This document shows positions 26,520 to 34,464 of a stretch of 64,000 nucleotides of DNA, piece after piece. A model generated the notes under the pieces. The model ran no database searches, was not told the origin of the DNA, and saw only the letters and a program-made list of their open reading frames with translations. Made by a program: the position numbers and the translations under genes. Source of the stretch: Kineosporia mesophila (lineage in GTDB: Bacteria; Actinomycetota; Actinomycetes; Actinomycetales; Kineosporiaceae); NCBI RefSeq assembly GCF_021129235.1, contig NZ_JAJOMA010000006.1:259580-323579 (forward strand), given 5' to 3'. Each line of letters begins with the position of its first letter. Position 1 is the stretch's first letter.

Positions 26520-27986
26520 ATGTCACAGAAACGTCTTTCGCGTACGCGCCGGACGGCGGTCGTCGCCTCCGGAGCGGTCGCAGCGGCCGTGATGGCGGCC
26601 GTCGCCGTCGCGGTGCCGGGGCACAGTGCGCCCGCCTCCACGGTGGCCGCCTCGGCCGACGGCTTCAGCACGGTCTGGTCGGACGACTTCGATGGGACCA
26701 AAGGCACTTCTCCCTCGTCCGATAATTGGCTTTTCGACATCGGTCACAGCTATCCCGGCGGTGCCGACGGCTGGGGTACCGGTGAGATCGAGGAGATGAC
26801 CGACTCCACCGCGAACGCCGGCCTCGACGGCAACGGCAATCTGAACATCACTCCGGTCCGCGACGCGTCCGGCCATTGGACCTCGTCCCGCATCGAGACC
26901 CAGCGCACGAACTTCGCGGCCCCCGAGGGCGGTGTGGTGCGCTTCGAGAGTCGTATCCAGCTCCCGGATGTGATTGGCGATGAGGCGCAGGGAATCTGGC
27001 CCGCCTTCTGGTCGCTGGGCGAAGACTTCCGGGGCACGTACAACAACTGGCCGGGCATCGGCGAGGTCGACGTGATGGAGAACGTCAACGGCCAGAACAC
27101 CGTCTACGGCACGCTGCACTGCGGCACCGCGCCGGGTGGCGTGTGCAACGAGTCCACCGGCCGGGGCGGCAGCAGGACCGGTTTCAGTACCCGCCTGCAG
27201 AGCGGATTCCACACCTACGCGGTGGAACTCGACCGCAGCGGCGAGACCGAGGAGCTGCGCTGGTATGTCGATGGCGAGCAGTACCACACGGTCACCGAGG
27301 CCGAGGTCGGTGCGGACGTGTGGGAGAAGGCCACCGATCACGGCTTCTTCCTGATTCTCAACGTAGCTGTCGGCGGCGGCTGGCCGGGCAGCCCGACGAC
27401 GGCCACCGCGTCGGGCAGGCCGATGACGGTCGACTACGTCAAGGTGCTCCAGAAGGGCGGCGACACGAGCGGCTCGGACGAGGAGACGCAGGCACCCGAG
27501 CCCAGCGGAACGGCGACGACCGAACCGGCCGAGAATCCGACCACCGAACCGGTGACGTCCGAGGGTTCCGGTGAGGGCGATCGCGACGCCTTCCACACCA
27601 TCCAGGCCGAAAGCTTCGACAGTCAGACGGGTATCAAGACCGTGGCGACGCAAGACGGGGGCAAGAAGCTGGGTTCCATCGCGAACGGCGACCTGGCCGT
27701 GTACAAGGGCATCGACTTCGGGGACGACACGGCCCACACCTTCGTGGCCAAGGTCGCGTCGGGTGCGGACAACGGCGTGAGCGGCCTGATCCAGGTGCGC
27801 CTCGACAGCCCGTCGGCCGAACCGGTCGCCCAGATCTCGGTGGCGAACACCGGCGGCTGGGAGAAGTACAAGGCGGTGCCGGGCGAGCTGGCCAAGACCA
27901 CCGGCACGCACGACGTGTACCTGACCTTCACATCGGGCAGCACCCAGGAGTTCGTCGACGTGGACGCCTTCACCTTCAGCCGCTGA
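26520..27986 (+). CDS. Secreted GH16 beta-glucanase with C-terminal CBM6-like domain
   Basis: 488 residues. A basic N-terminus and Ala/Val-rich signal peptide (SQKRLSRTRRTAVVASG; possible Tat-like) precede a GH16 jelly-roll domain with the family motif EVDVME (nucleophile E182, acid/base E187) in WPGIGEVDVMENVNG. A Pro/Thr/Glu linker (about 320-355) is followed by a CBM6-like domain (IQAESFDSQTGI ... FVDVDAFTF). The laminarinase (endo-beta-1,3-glucanase) type fits best. It probably shares a transcript with the GH64 gene 23 bp downstream. Confidence 0.93.
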   Translation: MSQKRLSRTRRTAVVASGAVAAAVMAAVAVAVPGHSAPASTVAASADGFSTVWSDDFDGTKGTSPSSDNWLFDIGHSYPGGADGWGTGEIEEMTDSTANAGLDGNGNLNITPVRDASGHWTSSRIETQRTNFAAPEGGVVRFESRIQLPDVIGDEAQGIWPAFWSLGEDFRGTYNNWPGIGEVDVMENVNGQNTVYGTLHCGTAPGGVCNESTGRGGSRTGFSTRLQSGFHTYAVELDRSGETEELRWYVDGEQYHTVTEAEVGADVWEKATDHGFFLILNVAVGGGWPGSPTTATASGRPMTVDYVKVLQKGGDTSGSDEETQAPEPSGTATTEPAENPTTEPVTSEGSGEGDRDAFHTIQAESFDSQTGIKTVATQDGGKKLGSIANGDLAVYKGIDFGDDTAHTFVAKVASGADNGVSGLIQVRLDSPSAEPVAQISVANTGGWEKYKAVPGELAKTTGTHDVYLTFTSGSTQEFVDVDAFTFSR

Positions 27987-28008
27987 TCGAAAAGCTAGGA
28001 CGTAAAAG

Positions 28009-29163
28009 ATGCCGAACCTGAGTCGTCGCAATTTGTTTCTGGGTGCCCTCGGCGGTGGCGCGCTGGGTGCGGCCGGCCTGCTGGCCGTGCCGGAACTGGT
28101 GCACGCCGCGAACAAGCTCCCGCTGAAGATCGTGAACAGCACGGGCCGGTGGAGCAGCGACAAGATCTGGGTGCACATCGTCGGCACCGAGCTGTCGTCG
28201 GGGCGCATGGGCCACGTCAAGGCCCATGGCAATTTCGTGGCTGCCAGCCTGGCCGACAACGGCTCCAACGGCTACGCCACCTACGGAATGCGCCTCAGCT
28301 CGCTGAAGAGCATTCCGATGCCGAGGCTTTCAGGCCGGATCTACATCTCGATGGGCCAGCCGCTCAAGTTCAAGGTGGTGGGCAGCGGCAGCAGTGTCGG
28401 CATCCAGTACCCGGCGGGATGGGTGAAGACCGACCCCTCTTACCAGATCCTGCACGATTTCATGGAATTCACCTACGACGGTGGATTTCACACCAACACC
28501 ACGGCCGTCGACATGTTCGGCCTGCCGATGTACATCACGCTCACCGGCGCCCGGAAGCAGACCACCGGCCGGTTCGCAGCGGGATCCCGGGCCAAGGTCT
28601 TCGCCGAGATCCGCAAGCAGCCGGGCTTCAAGAAGCTGGCCATCGGGAACCTGCGCGTGATCGCCCCCAGTCACGGCCTGGACCGCGGGATCTTCTCGAA
28701 CTCCTACCTCGACCCGTACATCGACGCCCGGTGGGAACAGTACGCGTCGACGACGCTCACCGTGGTCGCGAACAATCAGACCTATCTGGGCCAGGTCGAG
28801 GGCTCGAAGCTGGTGTTCCGTCAGGGTGGCGCGATCAAGGCGAGTTTCGCCAAGCCCAGCACCCGTGACGTGCTGTTCTGCGACGGGGCGCTGAACGCGC
28901 CGAACGACGGGGTCGGCGGACCGATCGCCGCGGTGGTCGCGGCCGGTTTGAATCGCGGTGTGCTGCACCGGACGAAGCAGCCGATCAAGAACGATGACCT
29001 GTACTACCGTCCCGCGCGCACGAACCACTATGCCCGGATCCTCCACGAGCACACCGTTAACGGCAAGGCGTACGGCTTCGCCTTCGACGACGTCTGCGAG
29101 CAGGCCTCGTTCGTGACTGACCCGGCCCCGAAGAGCGTGACGCTGGCGCTCCAGGCCTTCTGA
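28009..29163 (+). CDS. GH64-family beta-1,3-glucanase, Tat-exported
   Basis: 384 residues. A twin-arginine signal (LSRRNLFLGALGGG) precedes a GH64 domain with GFHTNTTAVDMFGLPMYI, the most recognisable block of this family, and the C-terminal PIAAVVAAGLNRGVLHR and NHYARILHEHTVNGKAYGF. GH64 enzymes release laminaripentaose from beta-1,3-glucan and lyse fungal walls. An AGGACG Shine-Dalgarno precedes the ATG. The gene is close behind GH16 and ends at a terminator, so chitin and beta-1,3-glucan attack are grouped here. Confidence 0.92.
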   Translation: MPNLSRRNLFLGALGGGALGAAGLLAVPELVHAANKLPLKIVNSTGRWSSDKIWVHIVGTELSSGRMGHVKAHGNFVAASLADNGSNGYATYGMRLSSLKSIPMPRLSGRIYISMGQPLKFKVVGSGSSVGIQYPAGWVKTDPSYQILHDFMEFTYDGGFHTNTTAVDMFGLPMYITLTGARKQTTGRFAAGSRAKVFAEIRKQPGFKKLAIGNLRVIAPSHGLDRGIFSNSYLDPYIDARWEQYASTTLTVVANNQTYLGQVEGSKLVFRQGGAIKASFAKPSTRDVLFCDGALNAPNDGVGGPIAAVVAAGLNRGVLHRTKQPIKNDDLYYRPARTNHYARILHEHTVNGKAYGFAFDDVCEQASFVTDPAPKSVTLALQAF

Positions 29164-29183
29164 CGACCTGAGGTCCCAACAAT

Positions 29184-29218
29184 GGGGGACGCCCGCCGGA
29201 GCACCGGCGGCGTCTCCC
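29184..29218 (+). terminator. Terminator after the GH64 gene
   Basis: A 15-bp stem, GGGGGACGCCCGCCGG against CCGGCGGCGTCTCCC, with one bulged C, one G-U pair and loop AGCA. It begins 21 bases after the stop codon. Confidence 0.75.
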
Positions 29219-29823
29219 TCGGTTGCGTTCGGAGACTGTAACTCGTTCGGCCTCCTCCATTCTGGCGATCTTGTCTAGATCTAGGCCTACTTGAGCCGTC
29301 ATCTTTTCGGCTCGATCCGGTGTCCTTGATCTGATTGAGGGACGAGGTGGGCGGCCGTTCGAGTGAGCCCGCCGACAGGGTTTTGGGTCTCCACTCGGCC
29401 TGTTTCTGCTGTCGCTCAAGATCGATCTGTGTGATCACGACCGGTTTGGGTGGCCCACGTCGGTCTTTCTCGATCGGAACTGTGCAGGTGAGAAGGGCGT
29501 GAGCCTTCTGAAGGTCCGCCGACGCGCCATTCGTCATTACTGAACGTTAATAGACCGATTCTCTGGTGTTCTTCGTGATGCGTCCGACGTCTGCTGATGC
29601 GGGCGACACGTCGAGACAAGCCCTAAGTCATGACGCGAAGTAGTCCTTCCCCTACAGTCTGTCGCGGGTCGCAGTCGTCGATCCGTGTCTGATCTCAGTG
29701 ACAGCCCGAACCCGCCGGGCCCTCCGCGAAGCGAAGATCCGCGGTTGGTACGGGGTCTCACGGTCACGGGTCAAAGAGCGATCACCACCGCAGGGTGGGG
29801 TCGCAGAGGAAGGAACTCGCTTG
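29219..29823. other. Long leader / intergenic region before the surface-protein gene
   Basis: About 600 bp with noticeably lower GC than the surroundings and no frame with convincing coding character. The last 190 bp contain several GC-rich short inverted segments, such as CCCGCCGGG (29713-29721) and CACCACCGCAGGGTGG (29783-29798). No known riboswitch could be matched. An AGGAAGG Shine-Dalgarno lies just before the next ATG. Either a long 5' untranslated leader, a small RNA, or degraded sequence could be present. Confidence 0.4.
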
Positions 29824-32800
29824 ATGAACCTCCAGAGCAAGAAAGCACGGCTGCCGATTGCCGCGCTGGGCGTGACCGCCCTCTGCACCGGTGGGGTCGG
29901 CATTTTCGCCTCGCCGGCGTTCGCTGCGACGGAAATCGCTCTGAACAGTGGCGCGACGTCGATCGCGGTCGGGAACTTCGGTACCGGGACGACAGCGACC
30001 GCCAACGCTGCTTACGCCTTGAAGATTCAGGACACCTCCGTCAGCAACACGGTGCTGTCTGTGGAATCAAAGCCGACCGGCGGGCATCTGGCCATCGACA
30101 AGGCCGCCACCAACGCGGCGGCCGCTTCGGGTGGCTTCAGCACGGTCGGGACGACCAACACCAGTGAAGTCCAGAGCCTGTACTTCAGTACGGTGCCGGC
30201 CTCCGGGTACTACAAGGTGACGGTCGGTAGCACCACCACCGCGAACATCACGACATATACGGCGTCCGCCCTGGCCTCCGCCCTGAACACGGCTTTCGCT
30301 TCAGGCACGGATATCACCGTCACAGGTTCGGGAACTTCGGGTTCTCCTTTCGTCGTGACCTTCGGTGGAGCCCTGTCCGGCACCAACGAGCCCCAGATGA
30401 CGGTGGACACGACGACCGGCACGCTGGAGGACTCCGGCAGCACCGCCGTCACGGCGACGGTCGGCACCACCACGAACGGCTCGTCCTCGGGCAGCGGAAC
30501 CACCGCCACCACCGGGACTATCGCCAACACGGATTACCTCTACGTGACCGGCGATGTCCCGGGTGCCTACAAGTTCCGGATCTTCCAGGACACCAACGGA
30601 AACTCGGTCTACGACTCGCCCGACGAGCGCAGCACCGCCCTGGTCACCCTGAATGTCTACGACACGAGCGCTGCAACCGCCGACACCAGCGACGACGTCG
30701 ATGCGGTGGTCACCGCGACGTCGCCTTCCTCTGCCGGCGATGCCATCTCCTCCGAGATCACCTACAGCAAGAGCCTTTCGCTGGCAGACGCGCGGGGTAG
30801 CGGGGTCGCGACCGGCCTGGCCGGTCGGCTGGGCGCGTTGACCTGGATCGACGTCAACTCCACGGCGGCCGGCGTCTCGACGGCGACCAACCAGCAGCCG
30901 GTCTACTCCACGTCGACCAACAAGCTGACCTACGCCGTCGGTACCCCCACCGGTGCCGGAAACATCGTGCTGAAGACGGATCTGGCGGCCACCTCGGGTG
31001 CTGCCAGCTACACCGGCGCCGCCCCGAAGACGATCACCGTGACGTCCAACAACGTGGCCACCATCACGTCGGGTGTGACGGTTGCCGACGGTTCGGTCAA
31101 GCGGACCGCCAACAACGTGGCGGTCAAGGCGGGCACCGGTGCGGTGGAGTACACCGCCACCGCGCTGGACAGCTCGGGGACGCCGGTGCCGGTGGCCAAC
31201 GCCAAGGTCACCTTCACGCTCACCGCGAGCGCGGCCAACATCGCCAAGCTCTCGGCGGACGGCACGGCCGGGGCCACCACCACGACCACGAAGTCCTACA
31301 CGGCCACCACCGATGCCAAGGGTGTGGCCAAGCTCAAGGTGACGTCGACCGACACCACGTCGGCGGTCTCCTACACGGTCGACACCACCTCGAACGGGCA
31401 CAGCGGTACGCAGTTGAGCACGGCCTACGCGACTGCCACTCCGGCCCGGATCGTGACGACCAGCACGACCAGCGACCTGACGCCCACGGTCGGCACCACC
31501 AGTGTCGTGCTCAAGGGAACGGTGCAGGACCAGTTCGGCGGGGCGTTCTCGCCTTCGTCGGGCGACCCGCAGCAGGTGACGGTTCAGATTCCGGACGGCA
31601 CGCAGGTCGGGTTCGCCCCGCTCGGTAGTGCGGGAACGTTCTCGTACACCTACACGCCGCCGACCTCGCCGGCTCCGGCCGTGGGTGACACCACGACCTT
31701 CGACTTCGTGTACGGCACGGTGCCGGACGTGGATTCGGAGGGTGGCACCATCCGCTGGGCCAGCGCCGCGGCGGCTTCGAAGATCACGCTGACGGCCCCG
31801 CTGGACGGCGCCAAGGACGTGGTGATTCAGGACAACACCACGCCGGTTCCGGCGCAGGTGGCGGCCTTCGGTAACACGACCGGTGCGATCGCGGGCACCG
31901 TCTACGGTGCGGACAACGCTGTTCTGGCCTACAAGAGTGTCAAGCTGGGGGGCGGCAACGGGGTTCTCTTCTCGACGTCCGCCACCCCGGATGCCGACCA
32001 CCCGCTGGTCGCCACGATCGACGCGGTCACGGACGCATCGGGTGTGCTGGGGGGTGTCTACGTGTACTTCACCAAGGCCGGTGACCACGAGATCACCGCC
32101 ACCTCGGGCACCATCACGGCGAAGTCCACGGTGTCGGTGGCGGCTCAGGCGGCCACCCAGGGGTACAACGTGACCGTTGACGACATCAACGGCACACCGG
32201 GCTCGACCCTGATCGTCACCGGTAAGGTCACCGACCTCTTCGGCAATGCGGTTCCGGGTGCTGTTGTCTCGCTGAGCACGGGCACCTCGACCGTGGGGGC
32301 GCTGGGATCCTCGACGCTGACCACCAATGCCGCGGGTGTCTTCAGCACCACCTTCGTCACCGGATCCAACTCCAGTGGCAAGGTGGACCTGACGGCGGAG
32401 ATCATCAACAACCCGGCCGGGACGCCGACCGCCAATGCCGCGTACAAGGCGGCCGGCCTGGTCATCGCCGACGGCAAGGACACGGCTGCGGGCGTCATCA
32501 ATGTCGCCAAGGCCGAGCTCACCCTCAGCTCCAGCGCCCGGGTGACGGCCACTGCCACCGGTGGTGTCGCCAAGCTGTCCGGTACCTCTGCGCCGAACAC
32601 CACGGTCGACATCTATGGTCGGGCTTCCGGTTCCCTGTCCTACACGCTCATGGACTCGGCCACGACCGACGACAAGGGCGAGTGGGGTATCTCGATCCGG
32701 GTCATGAAGTCGACCTTCTTCCTGGCCAAGGCCAACGGCCTGAGCAGTGGGGCGACGCAGACCCAGGTCTGGTCGTCGGTCAGCGTCAGTGCCAAGGCGC

Positions 32801-33039
32801 TCGGCAAGGGCAAGGTCAAGCTCACCGCCAACGGTGACCCGAACGCGAAGGCCACGCTGTCCTTCTACCGATCGATCGCCGGTGCTGACCCGCTGCTCAA
32901 GCAGATCGTCTCCAACAGCACGGGTACGGGCAGCGTCACGGTGAGCCTGCCGAAGGGCTCGCGGTCCGTGTACGTCACCTACAAGGCAGCCGGCACCGGT
33001 CTCGGCACCAGCAAGACCCTGAAGGTCAACGTCAAGTGA
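29824..33039 (+). CDS. Large secreted surface protein with Ig-like (Big-1-type) repeats
   Basis: 1071 residues from ATG 29824. A Sec signal peptide (KKARLPIAALGVTALC, cleavage after AFA near 33) is followed by Thr/Ser/Ala/Gly-rich beta domains. Several segments look like bacterial Ig-like group 1 repeats: PVANAKVTFTLTASAA with TDAKGVAKLKV, and DLFGNAVPGAVVSLSTGTS with TTNAAGVFSTTF. The C-terminal 140 residues form a separate pair of beta modules (YGRASGSLSYTLMDSA, KVKLTANGDPNAKATLSFY). There is no LPXTG motif and no C-terminal membrane helix, so it is either released or held non-covalently, as an S-layer-like or adhesive protein would be. Its exact function is unknown. Confidence 0.75.
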   Translation: MNLQSKKARLPIAALGVTALCTGGVGIFASPAFAATEIALNSGATSIAVGNFGTGTTATANAAYALKIQDTSVSNTVLSVESKPTGGHLAIDKAATNAAAASGGFSTVGTTNTSEVQSLYFSTVPASGYYKVTVGSTTTANITTYTASALASALNTAFASGTDITVTGSGTSGSPFVVTFGGALSGTNEPQMTVDTTTGTLEDSGSTAVTATVGTTTNGSSSGSGTTATTGTIANTDYLYVTGDVPGAYKFRIFQDTNGNSVYDSPDERSTALVTLNVYDTSAATADTSDDVDAVVTATSPSSAGDAISSEITYSKSLSLADARGSGVATGLAGRLGALTWIDVNSTAAGVSTATNQQPVYSTSTNKLTYAVGTPTGAGNIVLKTDLAATSGAASYTGAAPKTITVTSNNVATITSGVTVADGSVKRTANNVAVKAGTGAVEYTATALDSSGTPVPVANAKVTFTLTASAANIAKLSADGTAGATTTTTKSYTATTDAKGVAKLKVTSTDTTSAVSYTVDTTSNGHSGTQLSTAYATATPARIVTTSTTSDLTPTVGTTSVVLKGTVQDQFGGAFSPSSGDPQQVTVQIPDGTQVGFAPLGSAGTFSYTYTPPTSPAPAVGDTTTFDFVYGTVPDVDSEGGTIRWASAAAASKITLTAPLDGAKDVVIQDNTTPVPAQVAAFGNTTGAIAGTVYGADNAVLAYKSVKLGGGNGVLFSTSATPDADHPLVATIDAVTDASGVLGGVYVYFTKAGDHEITATSGTITAKSTVSVAAQAATQGYNVTVDDINGTPGSTLIVTGKVTDLFGNAVPGAVVSLSTGTSTVGALGSSTLTTNAAGVFSTTFVTGSNSSGKVDLTAEIINNPAGTPTANAAYKAAGLVIADGKDTAAGVINVAKAELTLSSSARVTATATGGVAKLSGTSAPNTTVDIYGRASGSLSYTLMDSATTDDKGEWGISIRVMKSTFFLAKANGLSSGATQTQVWSSVSVSAKALGKGKVKLTANGDPNAKATLSFYRSIAGADPLLKQIVSNSTGTGSVTVSLPKGSRSVYVTYKAAGTGLGTSKTLKVNVK

Positions 33040-33077
33040 CTCATGAGGGCCGGGCCCTCATGAAGATCTGAATCGGC

Positions 33078-33121
33078 AATGGGCCGGCATCCCCGAAAGG
33101 GGGTGTCGGCCCATTTGTTTT
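33078..33121 (+). terminator. Strong intrinsic terminator after the surface-protein gene
   Basis: A 17-bp stem (33078-33094 with 33099-33115, two G-U pairs) closed by a GAAA tetraloop and followed by TTGTTTT, a textbook terminator. It is preceded by a second, loopless palindrome CATGAGGGCC-G-GGCCCTCATG at 33042-33062. Confidence 0.9.
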
Positions 33122-33532
33122 GGCGGTCTGACGGCAGCTGGCCGGATGGCTCCCGCTCAGGTCAGTCATCGGTGAACCGGGGCGACCGAAGGCATCGGTC
33201 GCGCTGGGTGGCCGGCTGGCCCGATCGGGTAGGTCTCTGCCCGGTCTCAAGATCCCCGCTGCTCGACCTCGGGATGAGCGCAGGTCCGGGCCTTCATCCG
33301 CCCGGCCCAGCCGCAGCGGGGCAATCATCCCGGCTCGGATGGTCTTGTACCGGGTGAGAGCGGCTCGGGACCCACCGTCCGCCACCGTCTTCCGCCGGAG
33401 CCCAGGTGTCTTCACCCACCCGGCAGATATGACCGCTACCCAACCTCGGTAACTCTCAAGTAACGGGCCGTGACCACATCGCCCGTACGCAGTCGTCCCT
33501 TGCGGATGGCTTGAGGGAGATGAGGGTCTTGG
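33122..33532. other. Gene-free region upstream of the metalloprotease gene
   Basis: About 410 bp between a terminator and the protease start. I see no convincing gene, tRNA or repeat. It should hold the protease promoter, but no clear -35/-10 pair could be fixed. Confidence 0.4.
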
Positions 33533-34288
33533 GTGCCTGCTCGACTTCGACTGGTTCTGGCGGCCGCGCTGATCGCCGTGATCACTTTCGGATCGGCGCC
33601 CTGGGCCGCGGCGCAGAGCACAACGCCGGGAGCCGCCGGCGGCGCCTACAAGATCATGAAAGTAACGCTCAACAGCGGGAAGACGATCAACGCGCGGTGG
33701 AATCCCTGTCAGAGCGCCATCACCTACCGGGTGAACCTGAGCGGACTGCCGCAGAGCAAGAAGAAAGCCATGCTGAAGACGGTCAGGGCCTCGTTCGTCC
33801 GGCTGAGCCGGGCGACGGGCCTGACCTATCGCTACGCGGGCCTGACCACGTTCGTCTCCACCAGCAAGAACCTGGCGAAGCAGCCGGCCGAGATCGTCGT
33901 GGCCGCGGTGGCGAGGACGAAGACTGACTTCCCGATGACGAAGAACTCGCTCGGGTACGGGGGAGTGCTCTGGTCGACCTGGTACGGCAATCAGGGCGAA
34001 GGAGCCGCGGTGGTCAGGGGTTACGTGATCCTTGAGGCCAAGGCCATCCAGCAGCTCAAGGGTGGCTGGGGCACGGGGACGCGGCAGAGCAACGTGATCC
34101 TGCACGAGCTCGGGCACGCGTCCGGCCTGGACCACGTGAGCAGCCGTGATCAGCAGATGTACCCGACCCTGACCGCGTCCTCGCCGAGTGGCTACGGCCC
34201 GGGTGATCTCGCGGGCCTGGCGAAGGTCGGCAAGAAGGCGGGCTGCATCGACATCCCGAGTTACGTCAGCGTGCGCGACCTGCGCTGA
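33533..34288 (+). CDS. Secreted metzincin zinc protease
   Basis: 251 residues. The N-terminal signal peptide (ARLRLVLAAALIAVITFG, cleavage after AAA/AQ near 27) is followed by a compact metalloprotease domain. The metzincin zinc motif HELGHASGLDH supplies H191, H195 and H201 with E192 as base, and QQMYPTL after it gives the Met-turn. A two-Cys pair (NPCQS and GCID) may form a disulphide. It resembles matrixin-like (M10-type) bacterial enzymes but lacks a propeptide switch. GTG 33533 follows GAGGGAGATGAGGG. Its proximity to the surface protein could be incidental. Confidence 0.85.
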   Translation: MPARLRLVLAAALIAVITFGSAPWAAAQSTTPGAAGGAYKIMKVTLNSGKTINARWNPCQSAITYRVNLSGLPQSKKKAMLKTVRASFVRLSRATGLTYRYAGLTTFVSTSKNLAKQPAEIVVAAVARTKTDFPMTKNSLGYGGVLWSTWYGNQGEGAAVVRGYVILEAKAIQQLKGGWGTGTRQSNVILHELGHASGLDHVSSRDQQMYPTLTASSPSGYGPGDLAGLAKVGKKAGCIDIPSYVSVRDLR

Positions 34289-34391
34289 GGAGCCACGCCG
34301 GAGTTCCGAAGCCGAAGATCCCGAACCGGGGGCCGGCACCGACGCATCGGCGAGCCACGATCGCCGTGGTGACACGCGTCCTCAATGCCTG

Positions 34392-34420
34392 CTCAAGAGT
34401 GAACCACCCCCGGCCGATGG
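34392..34420 (+). promoter_or_regulatory. Candidate FliA (sigma-28) promoter of the chemotaxis operon
   Basis: CTCAA (34392-34396), a 16-nt spacer, then GCCGATGG (34413-34420), 45 bp before the cheA start. The -10 matches the sigma-28/WhiG class consensus GCCGATAA, and the same CTCAA-N16-GCCGATG arrangement precedes flhA on the other strand. The sigma factor gene is not in this window. Confidence 0.65.
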
Positions 34421-34464
34421 AAAAGCCAACGTCCGGACCATGCGGTTGTTCTTGAAGGAGTGCG

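Noticed and set aside
29431-29438. GTGATCAC palindrome as a CRP-type site.
   Set aside because: Lacks the TGTGA-N6-TCACA spacing, and 8-bp palindromes are common by chance.
29028-29537. A 169-codon minus-strand frame overlapping the GH64 3' end and its terminator.
   Set aside because: The first 60 codons look mildly plausible, but it runs through a terminator into the antisense of a real gene and has no Shine-Dalgarno or recognisable family.
29640-29823. Leader considered as a c-di-AMP (ydaO) riboswitch, which often precedes wall-related genes in actinobacteria.
   Set aside because: The conserved segments I would expect could not be aligned; only a partial CCGAACCCG resemblance is present.
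33041-34375. A 444-codon open frame on the minus strand opposite the metalloprotease.
   Set aside because: It lies antisense to a gene with a signal peptide and an intact zinc motif, spans a strong terminator, and its product is Arg/Pro-rich without any domain: a high-GC shadow.
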